A stretch of 53,584 nucleotides of DNA, from contig CALWHD010000195.1 of assembly GCA_944380235.1 (NCBI GenBank), positions 1-53,584 of the forward strand, written 5' to 3'. Shown piece after piece: positions 34,915-43,288 of this stretch. The stretch's first letter is position 1. Every line of letters starts with the position of its first letter. Position numbers and translations under genes: made by a program. Source of the stretch: an uncultured Blautia sp. Its GTDB lineage: Bacteria > Bacillota > Clostridia > Lachnospirales > Lachnospiraceae. Below the pieces are notes generated by a model, which saw only the letters and a list, made by a program, of their open reading frames with translations, did not search any database and was not told the DNA's origin.

Positions 34915-35970
34915 CTATTTCCAGTTCTCAAGTTCTTCCCTGAGCACAGACAACAGCTGTTCTTCAGGAACTTTTTTTATAATTTCTCCTTTTTTGATCA
35001 GCAGTCCTACACCTTTTCCTCCTGCAATCCCCAGATCAGCTTCTTTAGCCTCTCCCGGACCGTTGACTACACATCCCATCACTGCCACTTTAATATCCAG
35101 AGGAAATTCCTGTACCATAGTTTCCACCTGATTGGCAAGTCCAATAAGGTCAATCTGGGTCCTTCCGCAAGTAGGACAGGAAACAACTTCGATGCCGCCT
35201 TTTCTCAGATTCAGCGTTTTTAAAATCCTCTTTGCGGATTTAATTTCCTCCACAGGATCTCCGGTGAGAGAGACGCGGATAGTATCTCCGATTCCCTGAT
35301 ACAGAATAATACCAAGCCCTACTGCAGATTTCAGATTTCCGGAGTATAAAGTCCCTGCCTCTGTGATTCCCACATGGAGCGGATAATCACTCTTCTCTGC
35401 CAGCAGTTCATGGGCTTTTACACACATCATCACATCTGAGGACTTAATACTGATCACCAGATTATTATAATCCAGCTCCTCAATAATCCTGACTTTGTCG
35501 AGAGCACTTTCTACCAGTCCTTCAGCAGTCACCCCATGGTATTTTTCTACCAGTTCCTTTTCCAGGGAACCACTGTTGACACCTACACGGATAGGAATAT
35601 TTCTCTCCTTTGCCACGTCCACCACTGCTTTGATCCGTTCATGCCCGCCGATATTTCCCGGATTTATCCTGATCTTGTCAGCACCGTTTTCCATGGCTGC
35701 AATAGCCATTTTATAATCAAAATGAATATCCGCCACAAGAGGGATATGAATCTGCTTTTTAATCTCTCTTAAGGCATTTGCAGCCTCCTGTGTGGGGACT
35801 GTACACCGGACAATCTCACAGCCTGCTGCTTCCAGTGCCAATATCTGAGATACAGTGGCAGATACATCCTCTGTCTTTGTATTGGTCATGGACTGGATCA
35901 AAATAGGATTTCCTCCTCCGATCTTTCTGTCTCCGATTTGTACTACCCTGGTATGGTCACGATACATCAT
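34915..35970 (-). CDS. ispG: 4-hydroxy-3-methylbut-2-en-1-yl diphosphate synthase
   Basis: 351-aa iron-sulfur enzyme of the MEP isoprenoid pathway, reducing MEcPP to HMBPP. An N-terminal TIM barrel (IQSMTNTKTEDV, ADIHFDYKMAI, KIRINPGNIGG) is followed by the C-terminal domain bearing the [4Fe-4S] cysteines in VSCPTCGRTQID and VMGCVVNGPGEAKEAD. The start at 35970 (MMYRDHTRVV) follows GGAGG. The ispG-polC order is common in Clostridia, where dxr and rseP usually precede it; here telA and xpaC do instead. Confidence 0.96.
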   Translation of the reverse strand: MMYRDHTRVVQIGDRKIGGGNPILIQSMTNTKTEDVSATVSQILALEAAGCEIVRCTVPTQEAANALREIKKQIHIPLVADIHFDYKMAIAAMENGADKIRINPGNIGGHERIKAVVDVAKERNIPIRVGVNSGSLEKELVEKYHGVTAEGLVESALDKVRIIEELDYNNLVISIKSSDVMMCVKAHELLAEKSDYPLHVGITEAGTLYSGNLKSAVGLGIILYQGIGDTIRVSLTGDPVEEIKSAKRILKTLNLRKGGIEVVSCPTCGRTQIDLIGLANQVETMVQEFPLDIKVAVMGCVVNGPGEAKEADLGIAGGKGVGLLIKKGEIIKKVPEEQLLSVLREELENWK

Positions 35971-35999
35971 ATCCTTCCTCCAACTCTTTTCCATTGTTT

Positions 36000-37142
36000 T
36001 TAACGGTTGATCTGCAGAAGTTTTTCCTTCAGTTCCCCTTCCAGACGGTAGATTTCTGCCTCTGCAGCACGTCTCTTTTCCCGTCCTTCCCGCTGAATAT
36101 TCATCACCTCATCAAAGGTACTGATCAGGGTCTCATTCGTCTTTTTCAGTGTCTCAAGATCTACGACTCCACGCTCAGATTCCCTTGCGGTTTCCACTGT
36201 TGCCATCTTTAATGTTTCCGCATTTTTCTGAAGAAGCGCATTTGTCATATCCGTTACTTCCCTCTGTGCCTTTGCCGCAGCTGTAGAATGAGCTACACCC
36301 AGGGCAATGACCATCTGGCTCTTCCAAAGTGGAATGGTATTAACGATAGTCGACTGGATTTTCTCCGCCATCAGCGTATCATTTCCCTGAACCAGACGTA
36401 TCTGCGGGGCTGTCTGAATAGCGATCATCCTGGTAAGCTCCAGATCGTGGATCTTCTTCTCAAACCGGTCGCACAGGGAATCCAGATCCTTTGCTGCCTG
36501 GGCATCTTCCGGCAGTCCGCTTGCCTGTGCTTTTGCCATTAAAGACGGAAGTTCTCCTGTGCGGATTTCTTCCAGTTTTTTCTTTCCCGCAAGGATGTAC
36601 ATGGAGAGCTCTTTAAAATAATTCAGATTCAGCGCATACATTTTATCCAGCATGGCTGCATCTTTCATCAGCTGGATCTGATGATGTTCCAGCGTCTCCA
36701 CGATTCTGTTTACATTTTCTTCTGCCTTACTGTATTTGTTTTTCAGAGCTTCCAGTTTATTAGTGCCCTTTTTAAAAAAGCCCATAATACCTTTGCGCTC
36801 TTCTTCTGCATCGAAATTTTTCAGTTCTGTCACTACATTTTCCAAAAGATCCCCCACTTCACCCAGATCTTTTGTCCTGACTTTTTCCAGAGCTTCTTCT
36901 GAAAAATCTGCCATTTTTTTCTGGGTACCTGCCCCATATTGAAGGATGGCTGCCGAGTTCCTGATATCGATCTGCTTTGCAAAATCATCTACCATTTTTC
37001 TCTCTTCCGCAGATAAAACACTGTCATCCATCTTTGGTTCCGGTTTCGGTTCTTCTTTCTTAAGCTCTGCGGGGACCTCCTCCTGAGGTGCACCGAATGT
37101 CAATGTGGGGGTCACAGTAAAATCCTTTAATTCCTCACTCAT
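36000..37142 (-). CDS. TelA/YaaN family toxic-anion-resistance protein
   Basis: 380-aa, largely helical, soluble protein of the TelA family, named for plasmid tellurite resistance and linked to resistance to cell-wall and membrane-active agents. The N-terminal 45 residues are a Pro/Glu/Lys-rich tail. The family core has DLGEVGDLLENVVTELKNFD, KAEENVNRIVETLE, IAIQTAPQIRLVQGND and IPLWKSQMVIALG, all conserved in TelA proteins. It starts 3 nt after the xpaC gene, and the pair is conserved (xpaC-yaaN in B. subtilis). Confidence 0.92.
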   Translation of the reverse strand: MSEELKDFTVTPTLTFGAPQEEVPAELKKEEPKPEPKMDDSVLSAEERKMVDDFAKQIDIRNSAAILQYGAGTQKKMADFSEEALEKVRTKDLGEVGDLLENVVTELKNFDAEEERKGIMGFFKKGTNKLEALKNKYSKAEENVNRIVETLEHHQIQLMKDAAMLDKMYALNLNYFKELSMYILAGKKKLEEIRTGELPSLMAKAQASGLPEDAQAAKDLDSLCDRFEKKIHDLELTRMIAIQTAPQIRLVQGNDTLMAEKIQSTIVNTIPLWKSQMVIALGVAHSTAAAKAQREVTDMTNALLQKNAETLKMATVETARESERGVVDLETLKKTNETLISTFDEVMNIQREGREKRRAAEAEIYRLEGELKEKLLQINR

Positions 37143-37145
37143 AAT

Positions 37146-38438
37146 TTATTTCTTTTCCTTTCTCTGGAAATCTTTCTCCCCGGTAAGCCCTTCCTGAGCA
37201 AGCATGGTTTTCAGTACGGAAATATCTGAAGAAACATCCCATGCCGTATCCTTGTAAAAGCTGTCCAGCAGATTCTCAAACGCAGTATTGATAGTATCCA
37301 GTGTATTTTCAATTTCCTGTTTTGCTGTAGTTATATTTTCTCCCTGTACCTCCTGTTTATCCAGCTCTTCATATGCTTTCAGAAGCTTCATGGTAGTAGG
37401 AAGATAGTAATGAAGAAACTTATGCAGGTCATCGATCAGTTCCGGGTGCTGCTCCACTCTCTGGAAAATCCTTCGGATCACATTCTCCAAATGGTACATT
37501 TTATTAGAAACTTCCACACCCGGAATTGCATCGTTGCTCCTTCTGATTTCCTCTATGTAACGGTCGCCTTCCTCTATGACTTTTTTTACTTCTTCACTGA
37601 GCTCTCTCTCAGGTTCCCTGGCTGCATTTTGTCTCATTTCCTCTGCATTTTTCTCAGTTTCTTTATACTGTTCATAGGCGTCATTGCTGGCGATCAGACA
37701 GGTCTCATCTTTATCCAGATGTCCTTCGAGGAACATCTTTTTTTTGATCATTTTCTTCAGGTCTCTGCGCACAAAGCTCTCTGATTTTCCTACGCTTTCT
37801 GCCAGATCTTTCACTGCGCCATAAGGCTTTCCATTTAAAGTACGCACATAAGTGCGGAATCTTTTGATCTTCTTTCTCAGACTGTTTCCCCAGATGCCCA
37901 CGCCTGCGCTGATCACTGTGGCAGGGCCAAATACCAGCATGATGGTATCCATCTTATCTGCCATTGCCTGGCTGAAAGCAGAAACAAGACCGAAAGTTCC
38001 CGCTGTCAGTCCGAACATAATAGTAAGCGCGGTGCCCAGTACAGTAAACAAAAGACCTATGGCCTTGGCCCATCCGGTATTTACGAACAGAGCAAATTCC
38101 TCTCTTGCTTCCTTCATCCGCCTGGCATTTTCTGCCTTTCTGTAATGTCCGAAGGGATGATAGCTGTAACTTGTGCTGTATCCGTTTCCGGGACCATAGG
38201 GCTGCTGCCCTTCCTGTCTGAAGGATGCCGCTCCATTCCCTCTCTGCCGGCTGTTTCCCATGGAACTTCCTCTGCCCGACATACCGGCTCTTTTCACACT
38301 TTCCGCCACATTCCCCAGAGCATTTTCCAGAGTTACTCCCAGGTCTCTGTTCAGAGCTCTGAAATCTCCGGTATCTATGGCACGCTGTACAATATCTTTT
38401 ACGTCTCTTCCAAGATTATTCCAGTCATTTCCAGCCAT
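37146..38438 (-). CDS. xpaC: XpaC family membrane protein (5-bromo-4-chloroindolyl phosphate hydrolysis family)
   Basis: 430 aa. The N-terminal 95 residues are hydrophilic with Gly/Ser/Arg and a Tyr/Ser-rich segment; two membrane helices follow (about 120-140 and 150-175). The long cytoplasmic C-terminal part is helical, with KAYEELDKQEVQGENI and a final LLDSFYKDTAWDVSSDISVLK, which is typical of XpaC. The family name records a hydrolysis phenotype; enzymatic activity is not proven. It is partnered with TelA, 3 nt downstream. A promoter with a 17-bp spacer lies at 38532-38560. Confidence 0.88.
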   Translation of the reverse strand: MAGNDWNNLGRDVKDIVQRAIDTGDFRALNRDLGVTLENALGNVAESVKRAGMSGRGSSMGNSRQRGNGAASFRQEGQQPYGPGNGYSTSYSYHPFGHYRKAENARRMKEAREEFALFVNTGWAKAIGLLFTVLGTALTIMFGLTAGTFGLVSAFSQAMADKMDTIMLVFGPATVISAGVGIWGNSLRKKIKRFRTYVRTLNGKPYGAVKDLAESVGKSESFVRRDLKKMIKKKMFLEGHLDKDETCLIASNDAYEQYKETEKNAEEMRQNAAREPERELSEEVKKVIEEGDRYIEEIRRSNDAIPGVEVSNKMYHLENVIRRIFQRVEQHPELIDDLHKFLHYYLPTTMKLLKAYEELDKQEVQGENITTAKQEIENTLDTINTAFENLLDSFYKDTAWDVSSDISVLKTMLAQEGLTGEKDFQRKEKK

Positions 38439-38531
38439 ATTTTCACTCCTAACTTAAATTATGAATGTCCGTCTTTCCTTTGCGTGCAGGCACGCAGCCT
38501 GCTCTCCCGGTATCCGGAACTTTCATAGTAA

Positions 38532-38560
38532 ATTATATATGAAAGAATCAAAAAAAGCAA
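38532..38560 (-). promoter_or_regulatory. Promoter of the xpaC-telA unit
   Basis: Minus strand TTGCTT (38555-38560), 17-bp spacer, TATAAT (38532-38537). Its leader carries a hairpin GCGTGC-AG-GCACGC (38484-38497). It is back-to-back with the ilvE promoter, 11 bp away. Confidence 0.65.
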
Positions 38561-38571
38561 CGGAACATGTA

Positions 38572-38600
38572 TTGCAATTCACACGTTAAAGTTTTATAAT
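38572..38600 (+). promoter_or_regulatory. Promoter of ilvE
   Basis: TTGCAA (38572-38577), 17-bp spacer, TATAAT (38595-38600), 41 nt before the start codon. The short leader leaves no room for an attenuator or T-box. Confidence 0.75.
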
Positions 38601-38641
38601 GATAAAAAATTAATTATATACCGCAGAATGGAGGAGCTATT

Positions 38642-39667
38642 ATGGAAAAAAAGAATATTGACTGGGAAAATCTGGGCTTCGGATATATCAAGACTGATTA
38701 CCGTTATGTGTCTGACTATAAAAACGGCGCGTGGAACGAAGGCGGACTTATCGAAGATGACAAGGTTGTTATCAGCGAATGTGCCTGTGTCCTGCAGTAT
38801 GCACAGACAGTTTTTGAAGGTCTGAAAGCTTACACCACAGAAGACGGACGCATCGTTACCTTCCGTCCTGACTTAAATGCAGAGCGTATGATTCAGTCAG
38901 CAGAAAGGCTTGAAATGCCTGTATTTCCGGCAGACCGTTTCGTGGACGCAGTGACGCAGACTGTAAAAGCAAATGCCGCTTACGTTCCTCCCTATGGTTC
39001 CGGAGCCACTCTCTATATCCGTCCTTATATGTTCGGAAGCAACGCTGTCATTGGCGTAAAACCTGCGGATGAATATCAGTTCCGTGTATTTACCACACCG
39101 GTAGGTCATTATTTCAAAGGCGGAGTAAAACCTCTGACTATCCGCGTCTGTGATTTCGACCGTGCAGCACCTCATGGAACCGGTCATATCAAAGCAGGCC
39201 TGAACTATGCCATGAGCCTTCATGCTATTGTAGACGCTCACCAGAAAGGTTATGACGAAAATATGTATCTGGACGCTGCAACCAGAAAGAAAGTAGAAGA
39301 AACCGGAGGAGCCAACTTCCTCTTTGTGACAAAAGATAATACTGTGGTAACACCAAAATCCAACAGTATCCTTCCTTCTATCACACGCCGTTCCCTCATC
39401 CACGTAGCAGAGGAATACCTGGGACTGAAAGTGGAAGAAAGAGAAGTTTATCTGGATGAAGTAGAAGACTTTGCTGAATGCGGTCTGTGCGGCACTGCTG
39501 CTGTCATCTCCCCGGTAGGAAAAATCGTAGATCATGGAAAAGAAATTTTCCTTCCAAGCGGCATGCATGAAATGGGTCCTGTGACAAAGAAACTTTACGA
39601 CACACTTACAGGTATTCAGATGGGCAGAATCGAAGCCCCCGAAGGCTGGATCCATGTAATCGAATAG
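38642..39667 (+). CDS. ilvE: Branched-chain amino acid aminotransferase
   Basis: 341-aa PLP enzyme interconverting leucine, isoleucine and valine with their 2-oxo acids. It is a long-form class IV aminotransferase: the N-terminus reads DWENLGFGYIKTDYRYV, followed by CACVLQYAQTVFEGLKAY, YIRPYMFGSN, the lysine in GHIKAGLNYAMSL that binds PLP, and SILPSITRRSLI with CGLCGTAAVISPVG for the phosphate. GGAGG lies 7 nt upstream of the ATG. It is a single-gene unit with its own promoter and a strong shared terminator. Confidence 0.95.
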   Translation: MEKKNIDWENLGFGYIKTDYRYVSDYKNGAWNEGGLIEDDKVVISECACVLQYAQTVFEGLKAYTTEDGRIVTFRPDLNAERMIQSAERLEMPVFPADRFVDAVTQTVKANAAYVPPYGSGATLYIRPYMFGSNAVIGVKPADEYQFRVFTTPVGHYFKGGVKPLTIRVCDFDRAAPHGTGHIKAGLNYAMSLHAIVDAHQKGYDENMYLDAATRKKVEETGGANFLFVTKDNTVVTPKSNSILPSITRRSLIHVAEEYLGLKVEEREVYLDEVEDFAECGLCGTAAVISPVGKIVDHGKEIFLPSGMHEMGPVTKKLYDTLTGIQMGRIEAPEGWIHVIE

Positions 39668-39685
39668 TTAAAATACCATTTAAGT

Positions 39686-39718
39686 AAGAAAAAGCGGGAC
39701 AATCTCCCGCTTTTTCTT
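39686..39718. terminator. Bidirectional terminator between ilvE and folA
   Basis: A perfect 14-bp stem AAGAAAAAGCGGGA/TCCCGCTTTTTCTT with a 5-nt loop. T-runs serve the plus-strand ilvE and the minus-strand folA (stop at 39753). Confidence 0.9.
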
Positions 39719-39752
39719 ATGCCGCCGAAAAATCCGGCAAAAAATTTCATCC

Positions 39753-40244
39753 CTACTCTGTTCTTTCATAAGTAAGAAATTCATATTCAATATCAAAATA
39801 AGTCTGTTCCCCGCTTCTTTCTGTCACCTTCCACTGGGGCATTTGATCCAGGTTCGGGAAATAAGTATCTGCCTCGTAAGCAAAATCAATCCTGGTCACA
39901 TGCGCTTTTCTGCAGTAGGGAAGAAGCTGTTTATAGACACTGTCGCCGCCGATAACATACACATCATCTGTATTATACTTTTCCACTTCTTTCAGGATCT
40001 CATCCACACTGTGAAGGATAACAGCGTCCTTTGCCCTGTAATTTTTATCCCTTGTCAGTACAATATTTACCCTGTTTTTCAAAGGCAGTCCGCCCGGGAA
40101 ACTTTCCAGTGTTTTCCTGCCCATCACCACTACTTTTCCCGTAGTTGTAGTTCTGAAAAATTTCATATCTGCAGGTATGCTCACCAAAAGTTTATTATCT
40201 TTTCCGATGCCCCAGTTGGCATCAGCAGCTACGATCAGATTCAT
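39753..40244 (-). CDS. folA: Dihydrofolate reductase
   Basis: 163-aa NADPH-dependent enzyme regenerating tetrahydrofolate. It shows the DHFR N-terminus NLIVAADANWGIGKDNKLL with the Met20-type loop WGIG, VVMGRKTLESFPGG (NADPH binding), and VYVIGGDSVYKQLLPY. AAGGAGGAG precedes the ATG. It lies 11 nt after thyA, the usual partner because thymidylate synthase oxidises the folate cofactor that DHFR reduces. Confidence 0.95.
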   Translation of the reverse strand: MNLIVAADANWGIGKDNKLLVSIPADMKFFRTTTTGKVVVMGRKTLESFPGGLPLKNRVNIVLTRDKNYRAKDAVILHSVDEILKEVEKYNTDDVYVIGGDSVYKQLLPYCRKAHVTRIDFAYEADTYFPNLDQMPQWKVTERSGEQTYFDIEYEFLTYERTE

Positions 40245-40255
40245 TTTTCTCCTCC

Positions 40256-41107
40256 TTATACAGCAATAGGTATATTCTTAATCTGTTCCCCTGCCTGGTA
40301 ATTTTCCACAATCAGATCCCCTGTAGTAAAATCATAAAAATCTTTCACCTCCGGATTTAACGAAACCTTTGGTGCCGGATAAGTCTGTCTGGAAATCAGC
40401 TCTTCGATAACCGGAACATGCCTGTCATAAATATGCGCATCCGCGATCACATGGACCAGTTCTCCCGGAATCATATCATTGGCCTGCGCTACCATCATCA
40501 GAAGAATCGCATACTGGCACACATTCCAGTTATTTGCCGCCAGCACATCCTGAGATCGCTGATTCAGAACCCCGTTCAGTACCAGGCGGTCACTGTCCCT
40601 TTCCCTGGTCACATTGTAAGTCATGCTGTAGCAGCATGGATCCAATGCTCCGCTGTGAAGGTATTCAAACTGGTAGAGATTTGTCATGATCCTTCTGCTG
40701 TAGGGGTTCTCTTTCAGCTGCTTCAGCACATAATCCATCTGGTCTGTCTCTTCCCCTTTATACAGAAATTTTCTTCCCACTACGTCTCCGTAGCAAGTGC
40801 CGATGGATCCGTTTTCATCTGCCCATGCATCCCAGATATGGGCATGAAGGTCATGGATATTGTTGGACTTTCTCTGGTAAATCCAGAGAATTTCGTCCAT
40901 ACAGGTCTTAAGCGCAGTCTTTCTCAATGTCAGTGCAGGAAATTCCTTTCTCAGATCGTAGCGGTTTACTACGCCGAAGCGCTTAATGGTGTATGCATAT
41001 TCTCCGGTATCTTCCCATTTCGGCCGCACCTTTTCTCCTCTGGTATCCGTTCCGTTTTGCAGGATATCCCGGCACATACGGATAAATAAATCATCTGCAA
41101 GACTCAT
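40256..41107 (-). CDS. thyA: Thymidylate synthase
   Basis: 283-aa enzyme methylating dUMP to dTMP with methylene-THF. Motifs are KTCMDEILWIYQRKSNNIHDL, VGRKF, RRIMTNLYQFEYLHSGALDPCCYSM with the nucleophilic cysteine, LNGVLNQRSQDV (dUMP-binding RS) and GELVHVIADAHIYDRH. The active-site PCCY replaces the more usual PCH, as seen in some Firmicutes. The start at 41107 (MSLADDLF) lies nine nt after AAGGA; two codons upstream an ATG is only three nt away. It forms an operon with folA. Confidence 0.94.
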   Translation of the reverse strand: MSLADDLFIRMCRDILQNGTDTRGEKVRPKWEDTGEYAYTIKRFGVVNRYDLRKEFPALTLRKTALKTCMDEILWIYQRKSNNIHDLHAHIWDAWADENGSIGTCYGDVVGRKFLYKGEETDQMDYVLKQLKENPYSRRIMTNLYQFEYLHSGALDPCCYSMTYNVTRERDSDRLVLNGVLNQRSQDVLAANNWNVCQYAILLMMVAQANDMIPGELVHVIADAHIYDRHVPVIEELISRQTYPAPKVSLNPEVKDFYDFTTGDLIVENYQAGEQIKNIPIAV

Positions 41108-41126
41108 AATCATCTTTCCTTTCAAA

Positions 41127-41311
41127 TTTCAAGCCATGGTATTGTGATCTCCATATAGTGCAATCATTATACCGTGTGCGCCGAAAAGGAAGCGGCGCCT
41201 CTGGCGGCATTTACTTTTCAAGCCATGGGTCCGGTATAATCTTCGCATAGCGAAACAGGGCGATTTTTCGCCCTGGATTGCACTTACAGTGCAATCATTA
41301 TACCATGGCTT
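41127..41311. repeat. Palindrome-rich intergenic element between thyA and the NSS transporter gene
   Basis: Three related modules lie in 185 bp. AAGCCATGGTAT (41131-41142) is inverted as ATACCATGGCTT (41300-41311). AGTGCAATCATTATACC is repeated directly at 41157-41173 and 41288-41304. A third variant, AAGCCATGGGTCCGGTATAAT, begins at 41219. Between them are perfect hairpins CAGGGCGA-ttt-TCGCCCTG (about 41256-41275) and GATTGCACT-tac-AGTGCAATC (about 41277-41297). The pattern suggests a small non-coding repeat element (REP/MITE-like); no ORF fits. It also includes the only thyA -10 candidates. Confidence 0.55.
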
Positions 41312-41410
41312 TTCCGACCGGACAACCCTGTATCCTTCCCTCGTATTTTCTGTAGTGTCGTCCTGTGCTATATGAACTTTTTCTTTCTGTGGTGACAGAT
41401 CAGACTGTTC

Positions 41411-42754
41411 CTATAAAATTCCGCTGGAAGTAATAAAGATACAGAAGATCAGTACCGGAATCACAAATTTCACCAATGCAGACCATACCGGTGCCAGCCG
41501 GAAGGAAACTTTGCCATCATTGGTAATTTCCTTAACCGCATTTTTTGTCTTCCATACCCAGCCGATAAATACACATGCCAGAATGCCTCCAATCGGAAGA
41601 GAAACGTTGGAAACTAAATGGTCTGCCAAGTCGAAAAATCCTTTTCCAGCGATTTTGATGTCGCTCCATATGCCAAAGCTTAAGGCACAGGGGATTCCCA
41701 CAATTGTAATTAAAATACTGGAAATAACTGCTGCTTTTGTCCTGGTTATCTTAAAAGTATTTACTACAAAAGATACCACTACTTCCAGATAGGCAATGCT
41801 TGTAGACACTGCGGCAAACAGTACCAGGATAAAGAAAATAATTCCAAAAACAGCTCCACCCGGCATTTCTCCAAACACTGTAGGAAGCGTCTGGAACATC
41901 AGGCTTGGACCGCTTTCCGGATCAAAGCCAAAAGCAAACACCGCCGGCAAAATCGCAAATCCCGCAATCATGGCAACCAGAGTATCAAAGAAAGCAATAT
42001 ATCCCGCACTTCTCACAATTTTCTGATCTTTTCCAAGATATGCACCGTAAGTAATCGTAGCACCAGTTCCCAATGACAGAGAAAAAAATACCTGTCCAAG
42101 AGCCGCCAGAAATGCTCCGGGCGTCAGTTTTGAGAAGTCTGGTTTCAGGAAAAATTCGATTCCTGCTCCCGCTCCCGGTAAAGTACAGGAACGAATCACG
42201 ATTACAATCAAACATACTACCAAAAGCGGCATCATGATCTTACAGGACCCCTCAATTCCTTTCTGGACTCCCCGCACTACAATGAGCACAGTCAATGCCA
42301 TAAAGATAATATAATACACAATCTGACTTCCTGTATTGGAAGTAAACGCATTAAAAAATTCAGCTCCTGTATCAGAGGCTCCTGTGGCAGAAGCAAAGAT
42401 ATAACGGATAACCCATCCGCCCAGTACAGAATAATAGGACAGGCCGATAAAGCTGGTGATAACAGCTAAAATACCTACACCGCCCCATTTTGGATTCAGC
42501 GCTTTATAACTTCCGAAAGCATCCTTTCCCCCGGCGCGTCCGATGGTAACTTCTGCAATAATCATTGGGATCCCCACCAAGAAAATACAGAGCAGATAGA
42601 CCAGCACGAAGGCCCCGCCGCCATTTTCTCCAACCAGCATGGGGAATCTCCAGAGGTTTCCCATACCCACTGCAGAGCCAGCGGCAGCCATAATAAACCC
42701 AAAACTGCCCGACCACTGGGTTTTTCCATTGTTTTCCTGTGTTTGTTTACTCAT
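41411..42754 (-). CDS. Neurotransmitter:sodium symporter (NSS) family amino acid transporter
   Basis: 447-aa sodium-coupled transporter of the LeuT/TnaT family with about 11 membrane helices. The N-terminus has the family signature SFGFIMAAAGSAVGMGNLWRFPML (helix 1 with the unwound GMGNLWRFP sodium and substrate site), and helix 2 carries GGGAFVLVYL. It probably imports an aromatic amino acid: the leader contains a T-box riboswitch whose specifier is best read as TGG (Trp). GGAGGAG precedes the ATG. It is a single-gene unit; the 3' side runs into the palindromic element. Confidence 0.92.
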   Translation of the reverse strand: MSKQTQENNGKTQWSGSFGFIMAAAGSAVGMGNLWRFPMLVGENGGGAFVLVYLLCIFLVGIPMIIAEVTIGRAGGKDAFGSYKALNPKWGGVGILAVITSFIGLSYYSVLGGWVIRYIFASATGASDTGAEFFNAFTSNTGSQIVYYIIFMALTVLIVVRGVQKGIEGSCKIMMPLLVVCLIVIVIRSCTLPGAGAGIEFFLKPDFSKLTPGAFLAALGQVFFSLSLGTGATITYGAYLGKDQKIVRSAGYIAFFDTLVAMIAGFAILPAVFAFGFDPESGPSLMFQTLPTVFGEMPGGAVFGIIFFILVLFAAVSTSIAYLEVVVSFVVNTFKITRTKAAVISSILITIVGIPCALSFGIWSDIKIAGKGFFDLADHLVSNVSLPIGGILACVFIGWVWKTKNAVKEITNDGKVSFRLAPVWSALVKFVIPVLIFCIFITSSGIL

Positions 42755-42823
42755 AGTCTCCTCCTTTTCCGGCGATGAGAATGAATCGGCATGTGCATCT
42801 CACCTGAAATGGTTTTAAAGCAC

Positions 42824-42880
42824 AAAAAAACCCCCGTCCTTATGACCGAAATCATAGAAATTCCAATCATAAGGACGAAG
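42824..42880 (-). terminator. T-box-controlled terminator
   Basis: Minus strand CGTCCTTATGA... stem (arms 42835-42845 and 42867-42877, 11 bp), followed by GGGGGTTTTTTTG. It lies just after the T-box sequence, in the position expected for tRNA-controlled attenuation. Confidence 0.9.
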
Positions 42881-43150
42881 GCTGTGCTTCGCGGTACCAC
42901 CTTATTTTATCCCTGCCTCGCGGCAGAAACCTCTGCAGGTACGGGAAATGTACAACTCTGTTTTCCTTATACCCCGGCGCTGTAATGGGCGCTCCCATCG
43001 CAGCCTGTACATGACAGATCATGCAGTCGGTGCGAAGCTCCAAGACCATCTTCCATAAGATTCCCCGCACTTCTTTCCACCACCTGAAGCTCTCTGGAAC
43101 GGTTCCTCAAATGTACTCTTCTCTTCCTTGCCGTTTCTTGTTCTTTTCTG
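42880..43150 (-). promoter_or_regulatory. T-box riboswitch upstream of the NSS transporter (probable Trp specificity)
   Basis: The conserved T-box GGTGGTACCGCG is at 42890-42901 on the minus strand, directly before the terminator. Stem I features include AGAGAGCTTCAGGTGGTGGAAAG, an AGTA segment and a later GAA that would form the specifier-loop E motif. After that GAA the sequence reads GATGGTC, so TGG (Trp) at 43046-43048 is the best specifier; ATG (Met), one base earlier, is the alternative. Trp fits the NSS family, known to carry Trp or Tyr. Presence of a T-box is certain, its specificity less so. Confidence 0.9.
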
Positions 43151-43156
43151 ATTCAC

Positions 43157-43185
43157 AGTATATAGCTCCTGTGTCCGTCTGTCAA
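43157..43185 (-). promoter_or_regulatory. Promoter of the T-box/NSS transporter unit
   Basis: Minus strand TTGACA (43180-43185), 17-bp spacer, TATACT (43157-43162); transcription would start near 43150, at the 5' side of stem I. Confidence 0.85.
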
Positions 43186-43288
43186 ATACATTTTCAAAGA
43201 AATAGAAAAGCTTTACAAGATGCACAAAAAATGTTACTCTTTTCAGGTAAACTGTATAATGCTTTCTCTTACAGAAAGGAAGATTTGC

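Noticed and set aside
41150..41310. CRISPR array in the repeat-rich interval
   Set aside because: Repeats are too few, unequal in spacing and partly inverted, and there are no cas genes.
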